Positions 1 through 28,755 are shown, counted from the first letter of the stretch. The stretch: DNA of 64,000 bases from Sipunculus nudus (GCA_026874595.1 CM049322.1:28831340-28895339), one strand, 5' to 3'. Notes: generated by a model from the sequence alone, not told the origin. Made by a program: numbers and translations.

Positions 1-1265
1 ATATACCTGGTATCAATGCAATAGTAGGTCATAATGCAGGTCACCAGAAATTCAAAAGATACAACTTTGATCCATTTCAGTTAACGGATTCATTTAATTC
101 ATTCATGCTGATCAGAATAAAAAAAAAATATGGACGTCATTAGTTCGTCTGATACAGGCCCACATGGGCTTATATTTTTTACACCATGTGGTCCATCTCT
201 TTATCATTTACTTAATATCAACCAATCAAAAAGTGCGTCCTCGGTTGCGATGCCATGGCTGTCGGAACTAACGATGGGGGCTTCTTGCCTGCCTATTCCA
301 AATATTATGTAAATAATGAAGAGAGACCATATAGTGTGTAAAAAGCTAGGAAAATGTCAGATAAGTATTAGTTTTAAGGAAATTACTTAGAAAAGTAACA
401 AATTTAACCGAAATCCTCACTATTCGCAATTCAAGCGCGTGTTGTTTAAAAGAATTTCTTGTTAACTTTTAGACACGTTATCAATTTGATGAAAAGGCCC
501 ATGCTAAAAATACAACGATGCAAGGCCTCCATGCAACCTTTATCCGCCCCTGAATCCAATTACATATATTATACATTTTGTCGCAATAGCGCCAACTAAA
601 AATTTTACTAGAAAAAATATGGAACACAATAATCATACATCAGATCCTGTTTCTCAGTATGAAAATGTTAAGGAAACGCTTTTAAGCAACGACTTATAAT
701 TACATGAGCAAAAAAAACTTCGAAGTTGTGTCTTACATTCTGCAAGACGTGGCGAATGCTATAAAAACCCTATACTCAGCTGAACGCTACATGGGGAAAA
801 GCAAAGTAGATTGAATAGAGCATCTGATAAGGGGGATGGGGGGGGGGGGGTTGAGGGTGGTGCACCAAATTTTGTAATGCACTCTGAATAAATACTGAAT
901 GATATATGTTCACCAATTTCAGCTTTCTAAATGAAAACGTTTATTAATTATGTGCCCAGAAATTGTGTACCAAAAGGATACTGATGCAACTGATAAAATT
1001 AAATTGCAAAAGAACTTGATTTGTTGAATACTTTTTGAGTAACAGCAAGGAGTACATTTTATTGGACTAATCATGATACTTGCAATAACAACTAAACAGG
1101 TCTACACACTTACAAAGATGTTTTAGACAGCTTTTAATGCAATAGTAAGTGTATACTTTAATCATAAATATCATATGGCTTCCATCTATATATGTTACTG
1201 CACCGTAAACAACCTTTGTAGTAATCTGTACAGGTTAAAGTCCTTGTAAAGAATTTTACTAGTAC

Positions 1266-1312
<47 letters not shown>

Positions 1313-3040
1313 TGTATTAATGCTTATAATTAGAAACCGAATTAGCCTATCAATCTTTGTTAGTAGTACATGTTTGTGTTGTATATACATACTCTGTTTC
1401 ATTAACCTTGATTTTATACATGATTCACGGGAAACAAGATCAAATCTGCAAACATGCCACAACTTAACAAGTAATAACAAACACTTTTCAACCTGATAAT
1501 CAACTGCGATCGTCATAGCCATTAAATTTTTCTTGACTTTTTCCTGACTACCATATTTATCACTGAATTCTCGGACTTTTTGTGATATTCCCTGACTTTA
1601 AACAAAATAATTTTTTCCATTATTTCTTATCATGCCCGCTGGCAATCCTGAAATGGATTCGCACATGAAAACGCTTGGTATGATAATAAAATTTGATTGA
1701 AAGAAGCAGGAAATATAAAACAGTAATGATCCTTCAAGTCTTTATACTAGGTGAATCTAAAATGATGTTTTTAAGATGGAATATGAAGTTTGCATGTCAG
1801 TTTATCCTTGATAGCCAACTGAAGGTCATAGGAAGGTCAGGGATGCTGGCAACCCTGCATTCGTCTGTTATTTTCCAACCAAAGTATTTGATAACAGATG
1901 TATAGAATTTTATTTCTGTTGTTATGGAAAAGAGATACAAGTATAACGCTAATGTTATAATGTCCCCTATCAGTTCCACCGACTCAATAGAATCAGCCAA
2001 CCATTGTCATCAGAGAACTGGGACTTTATATGTTTTTATTATGATATTGCACATTCAAGTAAGGATATTATAATTAGATGATTGTTTCTATAATTTATTG
2101 TATATTAATATGCAATATCATGCATTGATGTTAGCGTCGGAACGTAGGTTTAAAGAACCCAGGTATTTTGTTTGATGTTGGTTTTAGTAAATTTGTTATT
2201 TCGTGAGAATCGGTTCTTGCCGGTTTCGTCTAGACGGTTCCTGTAGCAGCATTGTTTACTGTAGACTTCAAAGGCAACGCACCCGCATACTTGATTTTTT
2301 CCATGCTTTGGTGTCTGGAGGCGTGTCCGTTTTAGTATTTATGCATTGAACCACAGGCCATGCACATAATAGTGTAAGGCAATAGGCCAAATGTTAGGTC
2401 AGGATGTTTGACGTAAGCATTTGTTCATATTCCTGGAAACGGAAAGTAAAGACACAATTTCCTAGGTCATCTCCTCGAATGGTATAGTCTGACAGTTTGT
2501 CCGCCAAGAGGAGGGTCAGAGAATTTCTGAGGACTGATCAGCTGAGAGACGATTTCCCGGTGCATTGTGTCAGAGTCTGCGGGGGACCAATGTAGATCTC
2601 TCTAAAGGACTTGAGAGTTGAGTTCACAGAAGGACTTGTACACAGCCGATGTGTTTCTGCAGTAGTGAAGCCCAGCAAACAGACCAGTACAGTTGATACA
2701 CTGATCATTGTGAATGGTACCGAATGTTTGTTTGAGTTGTTTGAGTGATGATTGAGATTGTTTGAGTGATGCAACAGAGAAGACTGTGAGCCTAACAGTC
2801 AGTGTTTCATGATTTTGCTTTGAATGGCGAGCGAGTACTTCAAGAGTGGGGACTGCGTCAAACCAGTGTTTTGTTTAAAGCGCTAGTGAGTCGTGTGTAT
2901 ACAGTGATAAACGGCCTGGACTTGAGGAGTACATACCTAATTCACGTGCACGACGATCATGTGACCAGCGGCCGTGGGGCCAGGCGACCTTTCTGTGTTA
3001 TCAGCGCTGACGGCGTGTATCAGGATTAGTCAGGACCCCG
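1..3040. other. Unassigned left flank
   Basis: No gene supported. The stretch is AT-rich up to about 2150 and holds a short G run near 838-850 and a (TA)22 tract at 1267-1310. From about 2160 to 3040 base composition is more balanced and there are short open frames on both strands, but none shows a recognisable domain or splice framework. This balanced part lies directly beside the retrotransposon end and could be an old LTR or an untranslated remnant; I could not match it to anything in the window. Confidence 0.5.
1267..1310. repeat. (TA)n microsatellite
   Basis: Uninterrupted TA dinucleotide run of about 22 units. Confidence 0.95.
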
Positions 3041-3396
3041 TGAATCTGTGTAATCATACGCACTCTAAGGATTATTATACATTGTCTGTGGAACGCCTCT
3101 CCAGGAAATTGTAAGTTTGATTTTATTATACGTTTATTGTTTCTGTTACACATGTCGTTCTCATCTTTTTAAGTGTATGGGTCTATCTTTCGGGGGTGTG
3201 ACATCCATAAGCAAAATAGATTATAATAAACTGGAAATGAGTTGACATACACTTAATGGAAGTTTGGCTGATTTTGAGGTATGTTTTATGTTTATGTTTG
3301 CTTTGCCCCACCCAACACGCTTCGTTGTCACCAGGTCGGTGACAAAAGGGTCTTTGTTCTTTGTGTATACACACAGCCATGTCTGTCACCTCCAAA

Positions 3397-3678
3397 TTAC
3401 AGAACAAACAAGCGGAGAATTTTCCACTTCTCCAACAGTCCAAAAATTCCAACATAATACACAGTACACACTCAAAGAACATACTAGAACAGAGAACGCC
3501 GTGTCAGGGTTCACACGTGAGCTCGCCCCGGCTCGGCCAGGCGAGAAAGCCCCCAAGCTAGCATGACAACGAGAGTTCAACCAGTACGGATTAAACTAAG
3601 AGTGCAACACGCGGCCAGACACGGGCGCTGCAACACGAATTACGCCCGTGTCACACAATAAAAAGGGCACCTGTAACA
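3397..3678 (-). repeat. Extra 3' LTR copy of the Gmr1-like element
   Basis: About 282 bp, collinear with the LTR at 8300-8581. On the minus strand it begins TGTTACAGGTGCCC directly after a purine-rich tract. The other edge aligns without gaps to the TGTTAC edge of the 5' LTR but has decayed. This copy belongs to the left unit of the tandem duplication. Confidence 0.8.
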
Positions 3679-4317
3679 CTCCCCCTCCTGTATGAAAAAA
3701 AAAGAAAGTTTTCTCGGAAAACTTTCTTTTTGCGATCACAATCACTAAATTTTTACAACAACTCAAAACCATCATATTTACAACATAACATAAACATCTC
3801 GTTTACAACATTTCATAAACATCTCGATAAGCAATCAGCAAGTACATTGTCTTTCCCTTTCATGTGTTTGATTTCAAGGTTGTAATCTTGTAAGAACAAA
3901 CTCAATCTCAACAATCTTTGATTTTTACACTTCAACTTGTTCATGAACGTGAGGGGATTGTGAATCTGTGTAATCATACGCACTCTAAGGATTATTATAC
4001 ATTATCTGTGGAACGCCTCTCCAGGAAATTGTAAGTTTGATTTTATTATACGTTTATTGTTTCTGTTACACATGTCGTTCTCATCTTTTTGAGTGTATGA
4101 GTCTATCTTTCGGGGGTGTGACATCCATAAGCAAAACAGATTATAATAAACTGGAAATGAGTTGACATACACTTAATGGGAGTTTGGCTGATTTTGAGGT
4201 ATGTTTTATGTTTATGTTTGCTTTGCCCCACCCCAACCTGCTTCGTTGTCACCAGGTCGGTGACAAAAGGGTCTTTGTTCTTTGTGTATACACACAGCCA
4301 TGTCTGTCACCTCCAAA

Positions 4318-4598
4318 TTACAGAACAAACAAGCGGAGAATTTTCCACTTCTCCAACAGTCCAAAAATTCCAACATAATACACAGTACACACTCAAAGAA
4401 CATACTAGAACAGAGAACGCCGTGTCATGGTTCACACGTGAGCTCGCCCCGGCTCGGCCAGGCGAGAAAGCCCCAAGCTAGCATGACAACGAGAATTCAA
4501 CCAGTACGGATTAAACTAAGAGTGCAACACGCGGCCAGACACGGGCGCTGCAACACGAATTACGCCCGTGTCACACAATAAAAAGGGCACCTGTAACA
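4318..4598 (-). repeat. 3' LTR of the Gmr1-like retrotransposon
   Basis: About 281 bp, matching both 3397-3678 and 8300-8581. It starts (minus strand) with TGTTAC next to the polypurine tract. LTR ends of the form TGTTAC...GTAACA are typical inverted-repeat integrase substrates; the distal end here has diverged. Confidence 0.8.
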
Positions 4599-4610
4599 CT
4601 CCCCCTCCTG
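4599..4610 (-). other. Polypurine tract
   Basis: Minus strand reads CAGGAGGGGGAG immediately before the TGTTAC start of the 3' LTR, as expected for the plus-strand primer site of an LTR retrotransposon. An identical tract lies beside the duplicated LTR at about 3679-3690. Confidence 0.75.
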
Positions 4611-4731
4611 TATGAAAAAAAAGAAAGTTTTCTCGGAAAACTTTCTTTTTGCGATCACAATCACTAAATTTTTACAACAACTCAAAACCATCTTATTTAC
4701 AACATAACATAAACATCTCGTTTACAACATT

Positions 4732-5397
4732 TCATAAACATCTCGATAAGCAATCAGCAAGTACATTGTCTTTCCCTTTCATGTGTTTGATTTCAAGGTT
4801 GTAATCTTGTAAGAACAAACTCAATCTCAACCATCTTTGATTTTTACACTTCAACTTGTTCATGAACGTGAGGGGATTGTAATCACTGAAAACAATGATA
4901 GGCTTTACTGATGAAGTAACATAAACTTCAACATGTTGCAATGCCAAAATCAAAGCCAGACATTCTTTTTCAATAGTGGAGTAGTTTTTCTGGTTTGCAT
5001 TAAACTTTCTTGAGCAATTACAAATAGGATGATCTATGCCATCATTGCCTTCCTGTAGCAACACAGCACCAGCAGCAGTATCACTAGCATCTACAGCTAA
5101 GTTAAAAGGTACAGAAAAGTCTGGGGCTGCTAAAACTGGTGAACTTTGCAGAATTGCTTTCAAATTCTGAAATGCATTTTCACACCGAACATTCCATACA
5201 AACTTTTGTTTCTTCTTTAACAAATTAGTCAAAGGTTCGGGTACAGCAGACAAATGTGGACAAAACTTCCTGTAGTATCCAACCATACAAAGAAAACGCA
5301 TTATTTGCTTTTTGTTTTCTGGTTTAGGAAATGCAGAAATATCACTTATTTTAGCATCAACAGGTTTTACTTGACCCTGCCCCACAATATGACCCAA
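4732..5397 (-). pseudogene. Retrotransposon RT thumb and RNase H (pol C-terminus)
   Basis: Open for 221 codons. The start resembles the end of a Ty3/gypsy RT (Gly-His-Ile-Val, then a Pro-x-Asn-Lys-Lys-Gln stretch and the Phe-Leu-x-Met-Val-Gly-Tyr-Tyr-Arg motif). RNase H residues follow: DASDTAAGAVL, a TIEKECLAL segment, the FSDYNPL segment (Tyr replaces the usual His) and a C-terminal KGKDNVLADCLSR. The frame stops about 120 bases before the polypurine tract, so no integrase can follow RNase H. That supports an integrase-before-RT order. It is a defective fragment, because upstream RT is deleted. Confidence 0.88.
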
Positions 5398-5415
5398 AAA
5401 TGTTACTTGTGCATG

Positions 5416-5631
5416 TCAAAACTCAGATTTTACTAAGTTGACGGTCAGACGTGCTTCACTGAGTCTTTCGAAGAGGTCGCGAAGAATTTGCAGATATTTC
5501 TCCCAGTTCAGTTTTTGATAATCTGTGCACATACGGTAACTTCCATCAGGTTTTGGCACAAGAAAACACGGTGAACTCCAGTTACTGTTACTAGGTTCTA
5601 TAAAATCATTGTCCAGCAAATATTGAATCTA
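5416..5631 (-). pseudogene. RT fragment with internal deletion
   Basis: The minus-strand frame shows the RT N-terminal block (FIEPSNSNWSSPC, then VPKPDGSYRMCTDYQKLN) typical of Ty3/gypsy RT. It runs directly into a late RT segment (DLFERLSEARLTVNLVKSEF). The whole central palm, including the YxDD catalytic motif, is missing. A frame break separates it from the RNase H frame. It cannot encode an active polymerase. Confidence 0.85.
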
Positions 5632-5639
5632 TTTTGAAT

Positions 5640-5810
5640 AGAACTTTCTGGTAAGTTTTATTTATACCTAAATGGCCAGACAAAGGAGCCTCATGTGCCA
5701 TGCTTAGAATTTCATTGCGAAAGCTTTTGGGCATTACTATTTGATGTTTGATGGCCCACTCATCATCAGCACATACATCAGGTGGTCGCCATTTACGCAT
5801 AAGCACTCCA
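5640..5810 (-). pseudogene. Integrase zinc-binding (H2C2) remnant upstream of RT
   Basis: The minus-strand frame contains AHEAPLSGHLGINKTYQKV, the His-His half of the Ty3/gypsy integrase zinc-binding domain. It is preceded by a Trp-Arg-Pro-Pro stretch and a Pro-Lys-Ser-Phe-Arg-Asn segment. The Cys-Cys half and the whole catalytic core are deleted, and the sequence fuses directly to RT. It sits between protease and RT, unlike standard gypsy elements where integrase follows RNase H. Confidence 0.75.
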
Positions 5811-6454
5811 TTTTTTATAGAAACAAACTGGGTTCTGTGACAGTTCATCTTTAGAAACTGCCCTGGGAAACAAACATGATATTTCATGGTCCTTATGCTG
5901 TTCCGCGATAAGTTCTGAGCTTGAAAATGCTGTATCCTGTACGGCCAGTAGTTAGACGAGTCACTAGTGACTCCCAGAGTGTTATTATCTGGTCCATTAT
6001 CCTCATGTGTGTTTTTCATGGCCATTGATCTAGTTACAGCACATGAAGGATACAAACCAGGAATTTCCTGTCTTTCCGGATCAGTGTCCTGATCAAGTGA
6101 CAGCTTTTCTGTCACTATTGGTACAGGCTGTACTTTGTCACCTGCAGCATCAGTGCCTAGTAGCAAATGAATTCGCTTAAAGGGTAAAGTCGTTCTTATG
6201 CTCACAGTAATATTCCCAGAAATCAAATCTGACTTTAAATGGATACTGTGAAGCGGAACTGAAGTGTGCTTGTCTGAAAACACACCATTAACAAGTGCAT
6301 GTGCACCAGTAAATGACCTATTAGAAAATGGCAAAGTGTTTGCTAACATGAGAGTCTGGCCTGAACCAGTGTCCCTCAAAATTCTAATAGAGGTAGAATA
6401 TAAAAAAAAAAACACTTGAAACTGATACAAAACCATCATGTATGAATGGCTCAA
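5811..6454 (-). pseudogene. Retropepsin-like protease region
   Basis: The minus-strand frame has LRDTGSGQTLM (Asp-Thr-Gly active site) and, about 75 residues later, LLLGTDAAGDKV, which matches the conserved C-terminal Leu-Leu-Gly block of retroviral-type aspartic proteases. A linker of about 130 residues then leads to the integrase remnant in the same frame. The first stretch of the frame is low-complexity and probably out of register. Confidence 0.75.
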
Positions 6455-6540
6455 AAAACTCCATTTCAGAATCAGGAGAGAAATCTATTACCTCAGCTTC
6501 ATCAAACAAAGAACTGACATTTACGGTGTCAGTTTTAATC

Positions 6541-8132
6541 TCATTCACAGTCATTTAAAAAATCTACATTGTTTTTTTTATCAAACTCCTCATGGAAGTC
6601 AACAGAGGAATTTTCCTCAGCAGAAACAAACTTCTGTTTGTCATAAGAGCACCTGGCCTCATTTGAAATACTCTCGCAAGAGGCATAAAAGGACTTAGCC
6701 TTGTCCAGAGAATACTCCTTACAGGAGTCTTGAAAGGAATAGCTAGCCTTATTAAATTCCTCCCAGGAATCAACTGAGGTTTTTACCCCGCAAGCTACGG
6801 ATTCTTCATTGGATTCAGACGGCACTTGGGCCTCCGTAGCATCAAACTCCTTACCAGAGTCAATAAAGGAGTTGTACCCCCTATCCACATGAAAAGAGCC
6901 TGGCTCTTTTACTATGCTATGCATAGATTTTGAAACAAAACCAGATGGTTTGCTATTAGGGTTATTCGCAAGTTTCCAGCAGTCAAATATAAGATGACCT
7001 TCCTTCTTGCAGTAATTACAGATTTTCTTTGAAAATTACTGGCCTTAGATGGACTTGGACACAGTTGACGTGGGCTGAGGTGTAGTAATGAACTTTGCTG
7101 AACTATCAGGACTACTAGTAATGGGTGACTGCTCTTTAAACTTCTTTTGACCATAATTGATTTGCTAGTTAAGGCCATTTTGTGTGTCAATGAATAATCA
7201 TCAGCTAATTGAGCAGCAATGTCAAGTGTTTCAGGACTTTTCTCATCAAGAAAAGTTTCAACATTTGCGTTAATGCAGCGCTTAAATTCTTCAAGCAATA
7301 TCAACCGGCGCAAATTGTCATAATCTTTCATTACATTTTTAGAACTACACCAGCGATCAAACAACTGCTCTTTAATCCTAGCAACTGCTCTTTACTCCTA
7401 GCAAATTAAACGAAGGTCTGATTTTGGCGCTTTTCCAAATTTCTGGCGGTAAGCCTCCGGAACTAACTCATAACCTTTTAGGATTAACCGTTTTACTAGG
7501 TCATAGTCAGCAGCGACTTCTGCTGATAGCTCTGTATAAATTTCTTTGGCCTTGCCAGTCAATGCACTTTGTAACAGTCCAATTTTCCTTAGGTCAATTT
7601 AAATTTTCAGCTACCTTCTTAAAGTGAAAGAAATATTTATAAACCTCTTTTTCTTGAAAAGGTGGGACAAGTCTAATCTGTTTAGTAACATCAAAACTGT
7701 GAGTTGGGGCAGCACGTAGACTATGTTCTAGTTTAAGTCTTTCTAACTCCAGTCGTTTTAACTCAATTTCTTTTTCTTTTTCCAGTCGTTCTCCTTCTAA
7801 CCTTTATAATCATGTTCTTCCCTCTTTTCTCTCTGTTTTTCTTTTTCTAATTCTAAATGTTTTAATGCTAGCTCATGTTGCATTTCCAACTTTTTTAATT
7901 CTAATTGCATAGCAAGGCTGTCATTTCCTGATGTTTCCACTTCAGTCTCTTCAATTAAACCTTTGCTAACCAGACCCTGCATGATTTTAGCCATGATATC
8001 AGGCTTTCTTAGAGCTTTTTTCACACCTAGCCCTAAGTGTTGTCCATAATGCAACAACTGTTCCTTTGTCAACTGTTCAAGTTGATATGGGTCGGGATCG
8101 TCAACAAATGTCTCAGGTTTGAAATCTGTCAT
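6541..8132 (-). pseudogene. Degenerate gag of the Gmr1-like element
   Basis: Starts at ATG 8132 and is broken by frameshifts and stops. Recognisable parts in order are an N-terminal segment with a Lys/Glu-rich probable coiled coil; a capsid-like region with DYDLVKRLILKGYELVPEAY and FDRWC, resembling SCAN-type gag; a CCHC knuckle at about 6979-7020 reading CNYCKKEGHLIFDC (CX2CX4HX4C); and an acidic Ser-rich tail to 6541. A 20-bp direct duplication at about 7366-7406 is one of the breaks. Confidence 0.8.
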
Positions 8133-8276
8133 GTTAAGATGTTAAAACAATAAAAAAAATCGCTTAGACAAATCCTGTAAACAATGTACTATAAACAATA
8201 TGTAATCTTGTAAACAATATATGATTAAAAAATGTGTCCAGGTCAAGGCCTAATAAATTATCAAAACTATTAAGTT

Positions 8277-8293
8277 TCCCAGACGAGCCCACA
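8277..8293 (-). other. Candidate primer-binding site, tRNA-Pro-like
   Basis: Six bases after the 5' LTR the minus strand reads TGTGGGCTCGTCTGGGA. This differs at two positions from the complement of the 3' end of animal tRNA-Pro (TGGGGGCTCGTCCGGGA, recalled from retroviral biology). The correct distance from the LTR supports the call. Confidence 0.6.
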
Positions 8294-8299
8294 ATTTTA

Positions 8300-8581
8300 T
8301 GTTACGGAACCTAATATCGGAGAATTTTCCACTTATCCAACAGTCCAAAAATTTCCAACATAATACACAGTACACACGCTCAAAGAACATACTAGAACAG
8401 AGAACGCCGTGTCAGGGTTCACACGTGAGCTCGCCCCGGCTCGGCCAGGCGAGAAAGCCCCAAGCTAGCATGACAACGAGCGTTCAACCAGTACGGATTA
8501 AACTGAGAGTGCAACACGCGGCCAGGCACGGGCGCTACAACACGAGTTACGCCCGTGTCACACAATAAAAGGGCACCTGTA
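8300..8581 (-). repeat. 5' LTR of the Gmr1-like retrotransposon
   Basis: Collinear with the two LTR copies at 3397-3678 and 4318-4598. Its inner edge is TGTTAC on the plus strand (GTAACA on the element strand). Its outer edge ends in CACCTGT and merges into a TA-rich stretch, so the terminal bases are lost. Confidence 0.82.
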
Positions 8582-9633
8582 TTAAATATATATATATATA
8601 CAGCCCTCAATGTTGGGACAAGTATTTCGTGCAATGCCAACTTAAAATATCATATATATAAAAACCCATTCTCTGTATCTGAGGTTCGTTAATGATAAAT
8701 GTGCAACAAAGAAATAATGCATATAAGCTAATTACTCGGATTCCGTATGCAACATATTGAACACTAATATATTATTCTCACTGCTGTCTCATCTGTTTAA
8801 GGTATATAACTTTAATTACCTATTGAATACAGCGATATCTGCATAAAGGAATTGAAAAGTGTGAATTACAAATTCACGTCTCCTTTTAGAAAGTCGATTT
8901 AGGTGTTTTCACTCGAAAAGAGGAAGCACATTTTCAGCTCGTGATCAAAGCTGAACATGGAATTCATCATTTTTTTAACAAAGTAAAGATTCAAGCATAA
9001 ACTGAAATATTTTATGAATATCTTGCGTTTATATTCCATGGTTTCCTAAATATGTCAACGTCTGATACGTTTCATTATCTTGAAATTATTTCAACCAGAT
9101 TCTTGTTTTACATATAAAGTTCGGGTTTGCGTGATGTACGTCTCCCTACACCGCTGACTGTTGTGTATATAACAGATTCTCAGTTGACCCATCTTTTGTT
9201 TTTCCTGGAAAATAAAAAAAAAAAAACAAAAAAAAAACATGTGTCTATAAATTCCGAGGGAAACAAAGTGTTACATTTCTTTGTTGTAAAGAGATTAATA
9301 GTATACGCATTTATTTTACAGTTATTTAGGATAATATTCAAATGAAGCAAATCTACGCATTTTCAGAAATGTAAATACGTTCACTTTTACCTTTCAGTAA
9401 GAGTAAGATATCACATGGGATAAAACTCTGTAAAATTTACAATGTGTATGTTAAATATCACGAATGGGATATTGTAGAAATTATACAGAACCATCGTAGA
9501 TAAATAAAACGTCAAACATTCAAAGGTTTTCGTGATAAAATAAAAATACGATCATTCAAACGTTCTAATATATTCACGCAACAAAGATCTAACACAGAGA
9601 TAATAGTCTTACCAGTAAATTATCATAAATGAT
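8582..9633. other. Noncoding gap between retroelement and lipocalin 3' end
   Basis: AT-rich with no supported gene. It contains the probable 3' UTR of the lipocalin gene at its right side. The plus strand carries TTTATT at 9310-9315, which is AATAAA on the minus strand about 320 bases after the lipocalin stop; this is a candidate poly(A) signal. Confidence 0.5.
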
Positions 9634-26248
<16,615 letters not shown>

Positions 26249-27883
26249 TTTGTTTTGAGCGTCCGAGAACAATGACTATAACAGACTGATGACGACGTTA
26301 CACTCATCAAGACGCCGCCATCCACTTACTTGTTTACCACCACGGCCTGCTGTGTTCTATACACGTACATTGACGCAACTCACTAATGGCTTGTCCAACA
26401 GAACTTGATTTATTGTGCTGTCTTTTTTTACCTTTTCTGGGTCCATACGGCATTGTTGTTTCTCTTATATCAACGTGTTGACGTTTTGCCCCCCGCGAGG
26501 AGCTGTTCTTCCATCCTCCGTCGTGTGTGTGTGTGTTTGTATGTGTGTGTGTTTGTGTTTTTGTTCACAAAATAAGTTATCATGAACTGAATCTCATGAA
26601 ATTTTCAGTTCATGGAGGAATGGGCCAAGGAAGAACAGATTTGATTTTGGTGCAGTCCCGGCACATAGTACGGATTAAGGCACGGTATCAAGGAATATTC
26701 ACAAATATTCAGTCACCTATCCACGGATGAACCTGGGAATATGTGCCGAATAAGTGAATGCCCACATGGCAGAGGATTGTATTCCTTGGAATGTGGTTTT
26801 CTAGCTTTATTATATAATCACGTCCTTACATTACTTAATTGTGCTTCCCATTTTTTATGAACCCCTTTAAATAACTTAAATGATGGGTTAACTATTACGA
26901 CATTCTGCAACATGCTAATTTGAATATACCTTTGTATAGAATATCCCATGCAAATGACCGTGTCCGACCATATGGTGGATTTACACAGGTAACCCAACAA
27001 ATCCCGACCACAAAATTATTATTAAAGAAGAGAGGACAATTTGGTCATTCAATCATTGAATTATAGCTTTCCTTTGTTTATATAGCCACTTACTGACTTT
27101 TAATGTTAATGATTCTCTTGCCATCAAAGGGAAGAAAAAGAGTGTTTGGTGAAAGTGCGCATGAGGTTTTTCTCTCCGTGCCCATGCAGCTCTGTACTTT
27201 GTGCCAGTAACAGACCGGTCTCCACAAAGTGTGTCAGTGATACATACGTAGAATTCTGTGTCAGGTGTGTTAATGAAAGTGTGTACCTGAATATTAATTA
27301 ACGGTATATATCAACATTAATTCACATATATCAACATTCTGAGCGCCGCATATTTGTTTCATCTGATCAATGTTATATCAGATAATCATTGACTCTTTTG
27401 CCTGTGTCTCTGTCTATAATGCGGTCTCCCCCCCCCCCCCTCTCTCTTTCTCTCTCTCTCTCTCTCTATAGCTCTTTCTCAAACACACCAAAACCCATAC
27501 ACATAACCCAATTTAGTTAGAAACATTCTGGTTGGTCCCATTATAAGACAACTTACTCTTTGTAATTAGACAGAGGGACAATCTGGTTTAATTGTTGAAG
27601 GTCGTTGGATCTGTGAGGACATTACAAATTTGAAGTCTCTGTTTCAATAACTTTGTTGTAGTGATACCTTGCGTGTGGTATGGGTCATTCGCTGTCCATT
27701 TTCGCAAAGTGACCTTATAAATATTGATTTATACTTATTAGTCAGTGGCCTCAGTCATATCTAGCCAGCTAAGGGTCACCAATAATAATTAGATCCGTTA
27801 GGATTTTGATAAATAGTGACCATAATTGACCATTTAAGTAGTTATATCGGAGTTGGATAGTTATGCTGGCAGTAACAATCCTG
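26249..27883. other. Divergent intergenic region
   Basis: About 1.6 kb between the lipocalin start (minus) and the VWC gene promoter (plus). It holds a TG-rich run near 26523-26560, and a C run followed by a TC run at about 27428-27470. No gene supported. Confidence 0.6.
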
Positions 27884-27890
27884 TATATAA
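27884..27890 (+). promoter_or_regulatory. TATA box of the VWC gene
   Basis: TATATAA lies 75 bases upstream of the ATG at 27959, leaving room for a transcription start near 27915 and a short 5' leader. Confidence 0.6.
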
Positions 27891-27958
27891 GTCACATCCA
27901 CACACCGTGGTCACATTCACGATCCAGAAATAACCAGCGTTAAACCAGTGACGTCACC

Positions 27959-28229
27959 ATGAACCCACTCTGTAGCCTTGTTCTCGTGATCAGTGTCAGT
28001 GCCACGTTTGCTGATATCCAGGAGTTCAAAGTGAACATCCCCAGTAGGAAGTGCACCTATGGCGGCGTCGAGTACGAGCCGGGGGACGACATAACAACTG
28101 GCGACCCCTGCACCAGGTGTAAGTGCACGGGAACTGGCTACTCCGCCTGCGCGGTCTCGATGTGCGCCCGACCAAACTGTGCCGACTTTGTGCAGAGCCC
28201 CGACGTTTGCTGCGCCCAGTGTCCAAACG
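27959..28229 (+). CDS. Secreted VWC-domain protein, exon 1
   Basis: ATG in a good context, signal peptide of about 18 residues (MNPLCSLVLVISVSATFA), then a single von Willebrand factor C domain at residues 31-88. The Cys pattern includes CTYGG, CTRCKC, a spaced Cys-Cys pair, and the closing CCAQC. The exon ends in phase 1 at AACG before GTAGGT. Joined to 32833-32975 it gives a 137-aa secreted Cys-rich protein. VWC modules commonly bind growth factors or matrix partners; the partner here is unknown. Confidence 0.88.
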
Positions 28230-28695
28230 GTAGGTAAACTGCGTATATAGGGTTTGTAGAGTGACCTACGTTCCTCTTCATCACAAAACTCAGCTCGGGT
28301 TGTCCCATACCCGGTGACATCACAAGGCGTTAAAGTGGAAAGCATGACAAACTTTACAAACACATACGTTAATAAAACATCGTTTTTTTTCGAGCTCGCT
28401 CAGGTGGAAATTTCTGTCTCAAAATTCGAGGTTAAGTTATTTCCATGTAAAACCCAGTATTGTCGAAGGGCTATTTACAAGTCCTTCTGTAAACATAACT
28501 CACAGGTCCTTTTGTTAGCTACGCTGGCTGCTCGCAGACTAAGATTTTCGATACAGCGGGAAATCGTCCCTCTCCCGATCGGTTCACTGACAATCCCGGA
28601 CCGTCCGCTGGACCGTCAAACTGCTATAGTTGTCACTTACCAAGCTTGCTCACCTGGAGATTCTGCTTTTCCCCTGGTGCCCTCAGTATATATAT

Positions 28696-28755
<60 letters not shown>

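Larger units (their letters stand above)
3041..4879. repeat. Tandem duplication, about 920 bp x 2
   Basis: The segments 3041-3960 and 3961-4879 are near-identical direct copies that abut exactly, with only scattered substitutions and single-base indels. Each copy contains, left to right, about 355 bp of non-element sequence, an LTR, the polypurine tract and the last part of the RNase H region on the minus strand. Only the right copy continues into the rest of the pol region. The duplication therefore happened after the element inserted and copied its 3' end together with flanking DNA. Confidence 0.9.

Noticed and set aside
3183-4581. Short open frames repeated in both copies of the 920-bp duplication
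   Set aside because: They cover LTR and flank sequence and are duplicated only because the DNA is.
26249-26272. N-terminal extension of the lipocalin frame to 26272
   Set aside because: The upstream codon is TTG; the first in-frame ATG is at 26248.
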